64,000 nt of DNA from Bacteroidota bacterium (GCA_025963715.1 JAOQAG010000041.1:62001-126000); one strand, 5' to 3'. Positions 7,804 to 17,199 are shown, counted from the stretch's first letter. The notes: a model not told the origin generated them from the sequence alone. Numbers and translations: made by a program.

Positions 7804-9669
7804 TTAGTAAATTACTTTCCACTCCAGATCCAGATCCCAGTTCGAGCGAACATTCATCTGTTCCGGATCATACAACACATTTTCCGGTTGGATATTTTTT
7901 AGGTAATTTCCCGTGTCCCATTTGCCATTGCCGTTTTCATCCACAATGATCTTCAAAATATATTTTCTCGGAAGTACATAATCATAGAGCAGGGTTTCAG
8001 AGCCGCGGATAATATCTTCCCGGTAAAAATTTTCTTTATCATCCAGCAGCTGCACAATATAACGTGGTATTCTTCCATTTGCACCGGGCTTTTGCAGCGA
8101 ATCCGGAATGGTGATCTTTAGCTTGATCGTGCCGTAATATTTTTGTTCCTGCGTTTTAAAATCAATTTTGATCGTATCATTTGTTAAACCAAAAATATCT
8201 GTGAACGTTCCCGGAGGAATAAATAAATGATACTTCGTACTTTCTTTCAGTGCAAATCTTATGTCTTTTATAGGTGCAGATATAAATGTTCCCGGATTAT
8301 TTGGATCTTCGGCCATGGACGTTGAATCCCATTTTGCAATAAAAACAGTAGGCGTAGGATACATTTCTACGTCGGGAACAAGCTCCGTGCTGCGGATAAA
8401 TGTTCCCGGATTATTCGGGTCTTCCGCCGCCTTGGAATCATACCGGAAACCATTGGCAGAAGCTATATACTGCAAGTCATATTTCCAGCCTTTTATCAGG
8501 ATCGAATCTTCTTTCAGATCTACTGCCGGTAGATTTATTTTTTCGATTGGTTGCGAAAAGATCAGCCTTATAGGTGCATCGAGATCGTATGTCTGAAAGC
8601 CGTTAAAGTTATTTGTAAGCCTTAAATGCAAGGGATTTTTTTTACTTTTTAGCGCATCCTCTTTTTTGATCAGCTTAAATTCCAGCGTGTCGATCACTGT
8701 GTGGCCATTGCTGATCTGCAGTTTCAGCGAATCTTTGTTGTAATCTTTCAGCCAGTAAATAAGCGTGTCTGCATTTTTCGAGAAAACAGGTAACGCCTGA
8801 TCGTTTGTAAAATCCGGTGCTAAATTTTTTACCTGCACACTATCGGAGTGCTGACTGAATATGACCATTACTTTCCCGTATTCCGAGTGCACGTATTTTT
8901 TTACATAAAATTTTGTGTTCGGCTCCTGGAACATATCGATCAGGATGCTTTTATTTTCCGATGCATCAATGGTTCCGGCAACAAAACCAAGGCTTTCGCC
9001 CACATCGTATTTGTAATTGGTGTTGTCATCTTTCAGCGCAAAGATCCTGTATTTCCCCGGCCGCACATTGCCGATCTGGAAGGTGCCGTCGCTGGTGGTT
9101 TTTGCAAAAAAATCGGGTTGTGTTTTGTAAACCACGCTGTCGTTTGTATCGCTGTAAAGCATTACCAGGATCCCTTTGTCGGTTTTATGATCAAACGCGG
9201 TGCGCACTTTCCCTTTCACATTCAGCGAATCAATATAATCGCCGGTAGAGAAAATATATTTAAAATTTTCGATCGGGTTTCCTTCGTTCAGATCCTGCAG
9301 CGCGTTGCCAAAGCTAATGGAATAAGTAGTATTGGGTTTTAATTTGGAATCGCTTAGGTCGATCGTCAGCGATTTGTTTTTTATTTTAATATCCGGTGTT
9401 TTTTCCATCGGCGGCGAAATGATCAATTGATTATTCAGATCTTTCAGCTGCACATATTCATCAAAATCCAGCTCCACTTTTTTGGAATTAAAATTAAGCT
9501 GGGCGCTATCGGGTGTGTATTTCAGGATCTTCGGAGCGCGAGTGTCTTTTGGCCCTCCGCCGGGAGCCACTATCTGGGCACAGGAAGCAACAAACAACAA
9601 CAAAACAAGCCAGTGCGCATTGCTGTACAACAATTTTAAAAAAGTATATGTTTTTTCTCTTGTGTTCAT
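7804..9669 (-). CDS. Ig-like domain lipoprotein (Big_5 type)
   Basis: 621 residues from ATG 9669; a further ATG at 9687 overlaps the upstream stop and is less likely. The N-terminus has a membrane segment ending in a lipobox (LLFVASCAQI), so the protein is probably a lipoprotein. Residues ~35-140 match the bacterial Ig-like Big_5 domain (APKILKYTPDSAQLNFNSKK ... KPNTTYSISFGNAL), followed by beta-rich modules. An 11-residue sequence, AEDPNNPGTFI, occurs twice about 44 residues apart (DNA 8398-8428 and 8284-8314), differing only at synonymous positions. Two bases after the GAF gene, so the two are probably co-transcribed. Function unknown; an envelope role is inferred. Confidence 0.85.
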   Translation of the reverse strand: MNTREKTYTFLKLLYSNAHWLVLLLFVASCAQIVAPGGGPKDTRAPKILKYTPDSAQLNFNSKKVELDFDEYVQLKDLNNQLIISPPMEKTPDIKIKNKSLTIDLSDSKLKPNTTYSISFGNALQDLNEGNPIENFKYIFSTGDYIDSLNVKGKVRTAFDHKTDKGILVMLYSDTNDSVVYKTQPDFFAKTTSDGTFQIGNVRPGKYRIFALKDDNTNYKYDVGESLGFVAGTIDASENKSILIDMFQEPNTKFYVKKYVHSEYGKVMVIFSQHSDSVQVKNLAPDFTNDQALPVFSKNADTLIYWLKDYNKDSLKLQISNGHTVIDTLEFKLIKKEDALKSKKNPLHLRLTNNFNGFQTYDLDAPIRLIFSQPIEKINLPAVDLKEDSILIKGWKYDLQYIASANGFRYDSKAAEDPNNPGTFIRSTELVPDVEMYPTPTVFIAKWDSTSMAEDPNNPGTFISAPIKDIRFALKESTKYHLFIPPGTFTDIFGLTNDTIKIDFKTQEQKYYGTIKLKITIPDSLQKPGANGRIPRYIVQLLDDKENFYREDIIRGSETLLYDYVLPRKYILKIIVDENGNGKWDTGNYLKNIQPENVLYDPEQMNVRSNWDLDLEWKVIY

Positions 9670-9671
9670 TC

Positions 9672-10178
9672 TTACTGACCCGCACATTTGCTGATGATCA
9701 TCATCACTTGTTCCAAATAAAATTTATCGGTTTCATCAAACGTTGCCAACTGTTCGCTGTCCACATCCAGCACCAGCATTACTTTTTCATTTTTATCAAA
9801 TGCGGGCAGTACAATTTCCGACCGCGATAAACTGCTGCAGGCAATGTGCCCCGGAAACTGTTTCACATCTTCCACAATGATCGTTTGTTGCTGTTCCCAG
9901 GATGCTCCGCAAACGCCTTTCCCAAAACCAATGCGTGTACAGGCAACAGGTCCCTGGAAAGGCCCTAAAACCAGTTCTTCTTTTGCCGGATTAATAGCCG
10001 GGCTTACAAAATAAACACCTACCCAAAAAAAGTCCATCCCGAACTTCAGCGCCGAAATAATATTGGAAATATTGGCAATAAAATCAGGTTCGCCTGCTAC
10101 CAGCGCATGAATTTGTGGTAAAAGCGATTCGTATTTTTCTTTTTTACTGGTTCCCGAAACAACTAAAGATTCCGCCAT
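9672..10178 (-). CDS. msrC: GAF-domain free methionine-(R)-sulfoxide reductase
   Basis: 168 residues, one GAF domain. It matches the fRMsr family, which reduces free L-methionine-(R)-sulfoxide in the cytoplasm using thioredoxin. The family core is intact: FWVGVYFV, LVLGPFQGPVACTRI, GFGKGVCGASW, FPGHIACSSLSRSEIVLP, including the three cysteines (ACTR, GVCG, HIAC) that act in catalysis and recycling. The stop codon overlaps the next gene's possible upstream start. Symbol msrC is by family equivalence. Confidence 0.92.
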   Translation of the reverse strand: MAESLVVSGTSKKEKYESLLPQIHALVAGEPDFIANISNIISALKFGMDFFWVGVYFVSPAINPAKEELVLGPFQGPVACTRIGFGKGVCGASWEQQQTIIVEDVKQFPGHIACSSLSRSEIVLPAFDKNEKVMLVLDVDSEQLATFDETDKFYLEQVMMIISKCAGQ

Positions 10179-10286
10179 TGTTCAAATTTTTGTGCTGTAA
10201 AGATAAATAAATGATGTGGATTTAAACGGCTTTATCCACTAAAACGAGGAGTAAAATCCGGCAGGCGGATAACAAATAACCTGCCG

Positions 10287-10970
10287 TTAATTATTGGCAA
10301 AAGCAATGGTGGCAATGCTCACTTTTACATCCGGGATCTGCAGCAGCATTTGTGCGCAGGCTTCCAGCGTAGCGCCCGTGGTAATCACATCATCCACCAG
10401 TAAAATGTGTTGTCCCCGCAGCGCTTCCGGGTTTTTCAGCCGAAATACCGTTTCCACGTTTTTCCAGCGGCTGAAACGCGATTTTTTTGTTTGCGTTTCC
10501 GATTCAAATTCCCTGTAAAGGGTTGTAAAATCAGTAGCTACATTCATGCTTTGCGACAATCCCGTGGCAAAAAATTCGCTCTGGTTATACCCGCGCCTTT
10601 TTTTCTTTTTTGGATGCAAAGGCACGGGAACAATGGTATTCACGGTATTAAATGCCTCGCTTTTGCGAAGGTCGTACCCGTAAAATTTTCCGATCGTGAT
10701 CCCGATATCTTTCTGGCCGCGGTATTTCAGCTGATGTACAAGATGCTGCACCTTGCCGCCTTTCCCAAAGTTGTAATAGGCAGAAGCAGAGAAAATATTT
10801 GTGCGTCCCCAGAAAATTTTTGCCACCGGATTTGCGTTATCCGTGTGATAGTTGGTTTTTGGCAGGTGATAAGCGCAATACGTGCAAATGCTTTGCTCGT
10901 TTTTATACAGGCTTTTGCCGCAGGAAACACATATTTGAGGAAATATCAGTGAAATAAAATCGTTTAGCAT
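10287..10970 (-). CDS. comF: ComF family phosphoribosyltransferase-like protein
   Basis: 227 residues from ATG 10970; a longer start at 11024 would run into the divergent promoter region. An N-terminal zinc-binding Cys4 cluster (C14, C17, C29, C32: CVSCG...CTYC) is followed by a type I phosphoribosyltransferase fold with the PRPP loop ILLVDDVITTGATL. In competent bacteria ComF acts in the cytoplasm during DNA uptake, bridging single-stranded DNA import and helicases; the enzymatic role is unsettled. Divergent from the coiled-coil gene. Confidence 0.93.
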   Translation of the reverse strand: MLNDFISLIFPQICVSCGKSLYKNEQSICTYCAYHLPKTNYHTDNANPVAKIFWGRTNIFSASAYYNFGKGGKVQHLVHQLKYRGQKDIGITIGKFYGYDLRKSEAFNTVNTIVPVPLHPKKKKRRGYNQSEFFATGLSQSMNVATDFTTLYREFESETQTKKSRFSRWKNVETVFRLKNPEALRGQHILLVDDVITTGATLEACAQMLLQIPDVKVSIATIAFANN

Positions 10971-11027
10971 ACCTTGCAGCGTAAAACTAAAATGTATTAA
11001 CTTTACGGCGCGAAAATATAACATTCA

Positions 11028-11951
11028 ATGACAATGGAAAACAATCAGGCAGAAAAAAAATCAAACAACAAAATCTTAATTATCTTATTGCTCCTTTTAC
11101 TCGGAGGAAATGGCGTTTTCGCTTGGTTATGGCTTCAGGAACGTGGCCGTGCCAATACTGTAGTGGTTGAAAAACAGGAAGTGGTTGTGGAGCGCGACAA
11201 TGTGAAAAAAGATTTGCTGGACCTGCAGCAGGAATATGCAACCCTGCAAACAAATGATGTGGGTGTACAAAAAGATCTGGAAGAAAAACGCGCGCAGATC
11301 GCAGATTTACTGGAACAGGCAGAGAAACACAAGGACGATAAATACATTATTTCCCAATTGCGCAAAGAAACGGAAACCCTGCGTAAGATCATGAAACATT
11401 TTGTGGTGGAGATCGATTCATTGAACACGCTGAACAAAACCATCATCGCTGAAAAAGATAAAGTGTCGGCCGATTTAACTTCCGAAAAAGATAAAACATC
11501 CAAACTTTCCAAAGATAAAGATGCATTGCAAAGCACGGTTAATTTAGGTTCGGTATTAAAAGCCGAAAACCCTACTGTGAAAGGTGTAAAATTTAAATCC
11601 GGTGGAAAAAAAGAGATCGAAACTACCAAAGCATCCCGTGTGGAACGCATCAAAGTTTCCTTTGTACTGGGTGAAAATAAAATTGCTAAAAAAGGCACAA
11701 AATCAGTTTACGTGCGCATTGTAACGCCGGATGGAAAAGAGCTGACCAAATCCATGGACGACATGAACATGGTGAAATTTAACGGTGGAAAAGGCTATTT
11801 TGCTGCAAAACAGGATGTGAGTTACAACAATGAAGATGTGGCCGTGGATATTTTCTGCGCAAGTCCTGCCGAATTTGTTCCGGGCAAATACCTGATAAAT
11901 ATCATCTGCGACGATGTTGTAGTAGGAGAATCCAGCATTACGCTGAAATAA
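11028..11951 (+). CDS. Membrane-anchored coiled-coil protein of unknown function
   Basis: 307 residues (a second ATG lies two codons in). A short basic N-terminus and one transmembrane helix (about 16-36, ILIILLLLLLGGNGVFAWLW) are followed by a long coiled coil (about 48-180, rich in E/K/Q heptads) and a beta-rich C-terminal domain (about 190-307). The topology suggests an inner-membrane anchor with a long periplasmic stalk and a globular head. I recognise it only as a Bacteroidota-type hypothetical protein. Precedes ruvB by 66 bp. Confidence 0.8.
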   Translation: MTMENNQAEKKSNNKILIILLLLLLGGNGVFAWLWLQERGRANTVVVEKQEVVVERDNVKKDLLDLQQEYATLQTNDVGVQKDLEEKRAQIADLLEQAEKHKDDKYIISQLRKETETLRKIMKHFVVEIDSLNTLNKTIIAEKDKVSADLTSEKDKTSKLSKDKDALQSTVNLGSVLKAENPTVKGVKFKSGGKKEIETTKASRVERIKVSFVLGENKIAKKGTKSVYVRIVTPDGKELTKSMDDMNMVKFNGGKGYFAAKQDVSYNNEDVAVDIFCASPAEFVPGKYLINIICDDVVVGESSITLK

Positions 11952-12017
11952 TTACAGAGCACGGGTATTGCTACTAATGAACCAATGAACAGGTAAACCA
12001 ATGAACTAAAAAACCGA

Positions 12018-13049
12018 ATGAATCCTAATATAGATCCTGAATCAGAAAATTTAAGTTCAGCTGAAAAAGAGTTTGAGAAAGTGCTGCGCCCTGCCGAATT
12101 TGGCGATTTTACAGGGCAGCATGAAGTGGTAGAGAATTTAAAAATATTTGTGCAGGCAGCCAAACAACGTGGCGAAGCACTCGATCATATTTTATTGCAT
12201 GGCCCTCCCGGCCTGGGGAAAACCACGCTTGCCAATATTGTTGCTGCCGAGCTGGGCGTAAATATCAAGATCACATCCGGTCCTGTGCTTGATAAACCGG
12301 GCGATCTGGCGGGTTTGCTTACCAACCTGGAAGAGCACGACGTATTATTCATTGATGAGATCCACCGTTTAAGTCCGATCGTGGAAGAATACCTGTATTC
12401 GGCCATGGAAGATTACAAGATCGACATCATGATCGATAGCGGCCCGAATGCACGCAGCGTGCAGATCAAATTAAACCCGTTTACACTGGTAGGCGCTACC
12501 ACTCGCAGCGGCTTGCTCACAGCACCTTTACGTGCCCGTTTCGGGATCAATTCCCGTTTGAATTATTACGATTCCAAATTATTGAAAAAGATCATCGTGC
12601 GCGCTTCCGGCATTTTAAATGTACCGATCAATGAAGAAGCAGCGTTCGAAATTGCCCGCAGGAGCAGGGGAACACCCCGGATCGCCAATGCATTGCTGCG
12701 CCGGATCCGCGATTTTGCACAGATCAAAGGCGACGGGCACATCGACATGGACATTGCACACATGGGACTTACCGCACTGAACGTGGATAAGAACGGTTTG
12801 GATGAAATGGACATCCGCATCCTTTCCACACTGATCGATAAATTTAAAGGCGGACCGGTTGGGATCACTACCATCTCAACAGCAGTAGGAGAAGAATCCG
12901 GCACCATTGAAGAAGTATATGAACCATTCCTGATCCAGGAAGGTTACCTCGTGCGCACGCCACGCGGCCGTGAAGCCACGGAGCTGGCCTACAAACATCT
13001 CGGACGCATTCCGCGTTCCTTCAAAGGAAGTTTGTTCGACACTGAATAA
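12018..13049 (+). CDS. ruvB: RuvB, Holliday junction branch-migration ATPase
   Basis: 343 residues, standard length. AAA+ motor that, with RuvA, drives branch migration of Holliday junctions. Walker [10 protein letters not shown] (about 63-71), Walker [11 protein letters not shown], sensor region [18 protein letters not shown] with the arginine finger region, and the C-terminal winged helix ending [18 protein letters not shown]. The partner ruvA is 19 kb away (31561), as is common in this phylum. The 66-bp upstream spacer contains an AATGAACCAATGAAC-type word repeat. Confidence 0.97.
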   Translation: MNPNIDPESENLSSAEKEFEKVLRPAEFGDFTGQHEVVENLKIFVQAAKQRGEALDHILLHGPPGLGKTTLANIVAAELGVNIKITSGPVLDKPGDLAGLLTNLEEHDVLFIDEIHRLSPIVEEYLYSAMEDYKIDIMIDSGPNARSVQIKLNPFTLVGATTRSGLLTAPLRARFGINSRLNYYDSKLLKKIIVRASGILNVPINEEAAFEIARRSRGTPRIANALLRRIRDFAQIKGDGHIDMDIAHMGLTALNVDKNGLDEMDIRILSTLIDKFKGGPVGITTISTAVGEESGTIEEVYEPFLIQEGYLVRTPRGREATELAYKHLGRIPRSFKGSLFDTE

Positions 13050-13129
13050 AATAATGGACAATTGAGAGTGGACAATTGATAATGCTCTACTGCCTACAAT
13101 CCAGTCGCGAAAGCGATAAAAATCTGTTA

Positions 13130-13367
13130 TAATTTATTTTCCGGAAAAAATCTGTGAATCTGTGGCTTTATTTGAACACACAGTATTACACTTCATCTTT
13201 TGAGATCTTTTGTTTTCTTTTGTGGTAAAAGTACACAGCTTCACACTTCGCCTTATGTGTTTTTTTGTGCCTTATGTCGTAGAAAAGCACGCAGCAAAAT
13301 TTCTCAGTGTTCTTAGTGCCTTAGTGGTTAAACAACACAGTACTCCTTTTTCTTTGCGGTTAAACCT
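13130..13367. repeat. Cluster of phrase-like repeats downstream of ruvB
   Basis: No gene in this ~320-bp spacer. It carries at least four degenerate copies of one phrase: TTTTGTGGTAAAAGTACACAG (ending 13240), CTTATGTCGTAGAAAAGCACG (about 13271-13291), TTAGTGGTTAAACAACACAG (13321-13340) and TTTGCGGTTAAACC (13352-13365). They resemble the outer part of the cassette C arm (TTTGCGGTTAAA followed by ACACA). An AATCTGTGAATCTGTGGC phrase sits near 13150. Confidence 0.55.
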
Positions 13368-14459
13368 TTATTCGTCCTGTGTAAATTTTTTCGAGTAAAT
13401 AAAAGGCACACCCAATTCCAGCACCGTCATTTTCTTTTTCTTCGGTGCAGCCGGATTTTGATATTCCGCATAGTAAATTTTCAGCAAAATAATAAAATAA
13501 GAAATGATCAGCGGGCCGAAGATCAAGCCTGTGATTCCTAAAAATTCCAACCCGAAAATAATTCCGAGGACGGTCACTACCGGATGAACATCCGCCATTC
13601 TTTTTGCGAGCATGAACCGGATCACATTGTCCATACTGCCCATGATCAGCGCGCACCAGGCGATCAGCACCACGCCCTGCCAGGTATGCCCGGTAATAAA
13701 AAGATACAAAGCCGCCGGGAGCCAGATAATGCCCGTTCCCACGATCGGGATTACCGAGCTGAAACCCGTTAATACCGCCCAGAATGCAGCTTCCGGCAAA
13801 CCGGTGATCAGGTAAATGATAAAGCCAAAAATTCCCTGCACCACCGCGATCAGCGGAACACCAATGGCATTACTGAATGTTTGCGCTTTTAATTCGGAGC
13901 CGAACATTTTTATTTTGCTTCTGCTGAAAGGCAATGATAGCAATATAGACGCTTCCAGGCGATTAAAATTGATCAGTAAAAAGTAAAGGAAAAAATACAT
14001 CATCGTGATCGTGGTAAATGCTTCCAATCCCTGGTTTACAATGCCCGAAACCAGCGTGGTGCTCATGGATTGAATGTCAGCAATATTTTTTTCGGACAGG
14101 ATCCTGATCCCGAATTTATCCATGACAGTTGCATCCAGCTGATTTAAATACGCTAACAAATCATCGGGATGCGAGATCACCGGCGCCACTTTGTTGTATA
14201 CCATCGAAATAAAAAGCGTGACCGGCAACAGGATGATAAAAAAGGAAACAACAATGATCAATATTGCAGCGCGGCCTTTTTTCCATTTATATTTTTTTAC
14301 AAGCGTTTCCATCCAGCCTTTAAACAGTACATAAAACATTACACTGCTCAGGAATGCCGTAAAATAATCGCGGAGCGAGAACAGCAGCAATAAACCAAAC
14401 GTAACGATCACGATCAGGAAAATAATTTTATTGGGCTTGTTTTCAGGATTTGTCTGCAT
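13368..14459 (-). CDS. AI-2E / PerM family membrane transporter
   Basis: 363 residues from ATG 14459; an upstream TTG at 14483 is possible but weak. Eight or so transmembrane helices, with the family's long mid-protein soluble loop and the signature region GFSSVIPIVGTGIIWLPAALYLF near residues 235-260. The family includes TqsA (AI-2 export) and PerM-like ion or small-molecule permeases; the substrate cannot be read from sequence. Single gene, convergent with ruvB. Confidence 0.9.
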   Translation of the reverse strand: MQTNPENKPNKIIFLIVIVTFGLLLLFSLRDYFTAFLSSVMFYVLFKGWMETLVKKYKWKKGRAAILIIVVSFFIILLPVTLFISMVYNKVAPVISHPDDLLAYLNQLDATVMDKFGIRILSEKNIADIQSMSTTLVSGIVNQGLEAFTTITMMYFFLYFLLINFNRLEASILLSLPFSRSKIKMFGSELKAQTFSNAIGVPLIAVVQGIFGFIIYLITGLPEAAFWAVLTGFSSVIPIVGTGIIWLPAALYLFITGHTWQGVVLIAWCALIMGSMDNVIRFMLAKRMADVHPVVTVLGIIFGLEFLGITGLIFGPLIISYFIILLKIYYAEYQNPAAPKKKKMTVLELGVPFIYSKKFTQDE

Positions 14460-14520
14460 GGCTAAAATTTGAAGGATTGACAATCGGTAAATATTTAGTA
14501 ATTTTAGTGTAAATATTTTA

Positions 14521-14723
14521 AACCAACAACTAATTAGTTCAGCGGTTCATTAGTTTACTGGTTCATTAGTGTACTGTGTTTAATAGCACACACAGAAAAT
14601 ACACAGATTCGTATATTTGTATTGATTTGTGATTTGTAACTACCCAGATTCGTAGTTTCGTTTCTGTTCGATATCTGTACCGCACAAAGATTGGTATATT
14701 TAGTAATAATTAGTATTTAGTAG
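14521..14723. repeat. Intergenic phrase-like repeats upstream of the holin-like gene
   Basis: No gene. Contains a GGTTCATTAGTTTACTGG/GGTTCATTAGTGTACTG doublet (14541-14577), a CAGATTCGTATATTTG word (14604-14619) that also contains TATATTTG, a good -7 box, and phrase Q at 14683-14724 (CACAAAGATTGGTATATTTA ... AGTATTTAGTAGA), which runs into the start codon of the next gene. The same phrase is at 7773 and 28279. Confidence 0.6.
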
Positions 14724-15098
14724 ATGGAAGAAAAAGAAGATTATTTTAATGAAACATACGAGTTACTGAAAAAATATTCGGATGACCGCCTGTTATTACT
14801 GAAAATTCAAACGGCACAAAAAACCGGGAAGCTGATCAGCAAGCTGGTATTGATCTCTGTTTCGGCGCTGCTGCTGTTTTTCCTGTTATTTTTTGTAAGC
14901 ATTATGCTCGGCTATTTTTTTGCAGCCGTTACCGGAAGTTTGTTTATAGGTTTTAGTATCGTTGCCGGAATTTATTTATTGCTCTTCATTTTATTTATCC
15001 TGTTATTTAAAAATTTTATTTCTAAAAAGATCATGGACATGATCGCGGTTATTTTCTTTGAAAATAATAATGCAGGGGAGGACGACGATGAAGAATAG
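14724..15098 (+). CDS. Holin-X-like small membrane protein (phage holin family, PF07332 type)
   Basis: 124 residues. A charged N-terminal helix (YFNETYELLKKYSDDRLLLL), two adjacent transmembrane helices (about 45-72 and 77-102) and an acidic C-terminal tail (GEDDDEE). It fits the DUF1469/holin-X family of cellular envelope proteins; despite the name there is no phage context here. The next gene overlaps it by 11 bp, implying translational coupling. Function unknown, possibly envelope stress. Confidence 0.8.
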   Translation: MEEKEDYFNETYELLKKYSDDRLLLLKIQTAQKTGKLISKLVLISVSALLLFFLLFFVSIMLGYFFAAVTGSLFIGFSIVAGIYLLLFILFILLFKNFISKKIMDMIAVIFFENNNAGEDDDEE

Positions 15099-15405
15099 CC
15101 CTAAAATTACCTGTTATGCCGATCTGGAACGTGAAGAAATGCGCGTGAAAAAACGCATTAAAAAACACGAAGAAGAATTGCAGGAACGCCTGAAAAAATT
15201 GCCGGAAGAAATAGTAACCATCGGTGTTACAAAAGTGATCACCGGCATTGTAAGCGGTAACTGGAAAAGAACCATTGTTTCGATCTTTAAAGGCGTTTTC
15301 TCTTACTTTTTTGGTAAAAAAGAACGCTCTTCCGGCGATGGCACATTGAAAAATATTCTTTCGAATGTTTTCGAAAGCTTTACAAACAAAGACGAAGAGA
15401 AATAA
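15088..15405 (+). CDS. Conserved small protein coupled to the holin-like gene
   Basis: 105 residues from ATG 15088, preceded by a GGGGAGGACGACG purine run inside the upstream gene; the in-frame ATG at 15058 is too far into that gene. Basic, helical N-terminal half (EEMRVKKRIKKHEEELQERL), then an amphipathic region with GIVSGNWKRTIVSIFKGVFSYFFGKK. Its overlap with the holin-like gene suggests a two-protein envelope unit. Not recognised beyond this. Confidence 0.75.
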   Translation: MKNSPKITCYADLEREEMRVKKRIKKHEEELQERLKKLPEEIVTIGVTKVITGIVSGNWKRTIVSIFKGVFSYFFGKKERSSGDGTLKNILSNVFESFTNKDEEK

Positions 15406-15433
15406 AATTTATACCATAAAAAAATACTTTAAG

Positions 15434-15529
15434 AACGTCATTGCGAGGGCTTTTCGCCCGAAGCAATCTCATACCAGAGTATAAACCAGAATGAGATTGC
15501 TTCGGGCGAAAAGCCCTCGCAATGACGTT
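15434..15529. repeat. Perfect 39-bp inverted repeat, family P2, complete copy
   Basis: Arms 15434-15472 and 15491-15529 are exact inverse complements (39 of 39) around an 18-nt loop. The arm starts AACGTCATTGCGAGGGC and includes an internal GGGCTTTTCGCCC mini-hairpin. A second half-copy with flanking sequence sits at 39681-39727. The element fills most of the 237-bp spacer before queG; nothing else is seen there. Confidence 0.9.
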
Positions 15530-15642
15530 ATGATTAAAGTTTTCGATAAAAAAAATAGGTCTGATAAACTTTCCAACAGTTATTTAAATTTTTGTAAAGT
15601 CCGAATCATCATTTATACTTACCTGATTGTTCCCGCCTGTAA

Positions 15643-16563
15643 ATGAATACTGCACAACATACGCTCTTAATTAAATCGGAAGCCAAACGGCTGGGATTTG
15701 ATTATTGCGGTATTTCAAAAGCAGACTTTTTAGAAGAAGAAGCACCCCGGCTCGAGAACTGGCTCAATAAAAATATGCAGGGGCAAATGAGCTACATGCA
15801 AAATCATTTTGATAAGCGTTTGGATCCGCGTATCCTTGTTCCCGGGGCAAAATCAGTGGTTTCCATGCTGCTCAATTATTATCCTTCGCAGGAACAGCAG
15901 GACAAAGCTGCACCAAAAATTTCCAAATATGCATACGGCGAAGATTACCATTTTGTGATCAAAGAAAAGCTGGCGCAATTACTTGAATTTATAAAAGAAC
16001 AGATCGGCGATGTGGATGGAAGAGCCTTTGTGGATTCGGCGCCGGTGATGGACAAAGCCTGGGCGAAAAAAAGCGGGCTGGGCTGGATCGGCAAACACAG
16101 TAATCTCATTAATAAAAGCAGCGGTTCCTTTTTTTTTATTGCAGAAATTATCATCGACCTGGAGCTTGAATACGACGGACCGGTAAAAGATTATTGCGGT
16201 ACCTGTACACGCTGTATTGATGCCTGCCCCACGGAAGCCATCGTAGAGCCAAACATTGTGGATGGCAGCAAATGCATCTCGTATTTTACCATCGAATTAA
16301 AAGAAAGCATTCCCGATTCCGTGAAAGGAAAAATGGATAACTGGATGTTCGGTTGCGATGTGTGCCAGGATGTATGTCCCTGGAACCGTTTCTCCAAGCC
16401 GCATTCCGAGCCTCATTTTAATCCAAACGGCGAATTGCTGCACATGACCCAAAAAGACTGGCAGGAAATAACCGAAGAAACATTTAAGCGCGTGTTTAAA
16501 AATTCCGCTGTAAAGCGTACCAAATTCAGCGGCTTAAAAAGGAATATTGAGTTTTTGAAATGA
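15643..16563 (+). CDS. queG: QueG, epoxyqueuosine reductase
   Basis: 306 residues. Cobalamin- and Fe-S-dependent reductase that converts epoxyqueuosine to queuosine in tRNA, the last step of the pathway. The ferredoxin-like motifs are complete: C185, C188, C191, C195 ([12 protein letters not shown]) and C211, C238, C241, C245 ([10 protein letters not shown]). The catalytic-loop aspartate lies in [19 protein letters not shown] (D131). Slightly shorter than proteobacterial QueG because the C-terminal HEAT-like extension is missing, as in other Bacteroidota. Stands alone. Confidence 0.96.
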   Translation: MNTAQHTLLIKSEAKRLGFDYCGISKADFLEEEAPRLENWLNKNMQGQMSYMQNHFDKRLDPRILVPGAKSVVSMLLNYYPSQEQQDKAAPKISKYAYGEDYHFVIKEKLAQLLEFIKEQIGDVDGRAFVDSAPVMDKAWAKKSGLGWIGKHSNLINKSSGSFFFIAEIIIDLELEYDGPVKDYCGTCTRCIDACPTEAIVEPNIVDGSKCISYFTIELKESIPDSVKGKMDNWMFGCDVCQDVCPWNRFSKPHSEPHFNPNGELLHMTQKDWQEITEETFKRVFKNSAVKRTKFSGLKRNIEFLK

Positions 16564-16594
16564 ATTATCCCTCTAAATCTAATTTTAGATTTTA

Positions 16595-16655
16595 CTGTCA
16601 TCCCGGGCTTGACCCGGGATTTCATAGAATGTTAGCAGTATTTAATTAACCGATC
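16595..16655. repeat. Dispersed repeat family P1, copy 2 (one arm decayed)
   Basis: Left arm CTGTCATCCCGGGCTTGACC onward at 16595-16620 and core TTCATAGAATGTTAGCAGTA then TTTAATTAACCGATC to 16655. The right arm expected after 16655 is replaced by unrelated sequence, so this is a truncated copy. Compare 2667 and 18572. Confidence 0.75.
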
Positions 16656-16701
16656 TTTTCCGCCATCGCGGTCATGACTGATTCAATCAAAGCAGAATTT
16701 T

Positions 16702-16779
16702 GCGCGTTGTCATGTTGAGCCTGTCGAAACATGTGGGTTGGCCTGCGCACATTCTTCGACAGGCTCAGAACGACCAGCG
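16702..16779. repeat. REP-like palindrome, TTCGACA family, copy 2
   Basis: Opposed ~33-bp arms 16702-16734 (GCGCGTTGTCATGTTGAGCC...) and 16746-16779 (GCGCACATTCTTCGACAGGC...), imperfect inverse complements sharing GAGCCTGTCGAA. Same family as 6218-6286. With copy 2 of P1 it accounts for most of the 285-bp spacer between queG and the small gene. Confidence 0.75.
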
Positions 16780-16848
16780 CACTTCAACTCGAGCGGATTC
16801 GGAAACTTTGTACTACTAAAATAAATGTTGATTTTCTGAAATCGCGAA

Positions 16849-17043
16849 TTACGACTTCGTTACATTCTTAAAAACTTCCATGATCTCATTCTTGTACTGA
16901 TGGCCGAAAGTGGCAAGGCACCAAACTTTCAATAATGTTTTTTCATCAGGTTTAAGCCATTTAACGGCTTTCGTAAGCTCCTTGCGGAAAAGTGTCTTGT
17001 CAAAGCTCACTTTTTCCAGTATGTTTTTACTTAATTCGAACAT
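16849..17043 (-). CDS. Small conserved Bacteroidota protein
   Basis: 64 residues, start MFELSKNILEKVSFDKTLFR, with LKPDEKTLLKVWCLATFGHQY near the C-terminus. I recognise this as a short, well-conserved hypothetical protein of Bacteroidota; no domain function is known to me. Helical, basic, no membrane segment, so probably cytoplasmic. A TAACTTTG box (reverse strand, 17127-17134) 85 bp upstream fits the -7 consensus; no matching -33 was found. Confidence 0.75.
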   Translation of the reverse strand: MFELSKNILEKVSFDKTLFRKELTKAVKWLKPDEKTLLKVWCLATFGHQYKNEIMEVFKNVTKS

Positions 17044-17199
17044 GTATGCGTTGTATTAAGGGATGTTGTTTTCAATTAATCGTTGCGACAATCTAAGATA
17101 CTTATTCTTAAACGAAAAGTCAAGGGCAAAGTTACTTTTCAGGCCCCGAAATTACATCACAAATTGTGTTAAATTTTTGTGCCTGTTTTGTTAAAAATA

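Noticed and set aside
13210-13398. 62-codon ORF downstream of ruvB
   Set aside because: Made of phrase-like repeats and overlapping the AI-2E transporter gene; not protein-like.
14724-15405. Prophage remnant suggested by the holin-family name
   Set aside because: No endolysin, structural or integrase genes nearby; holin-X family members are common chromosomal membrane proteins.
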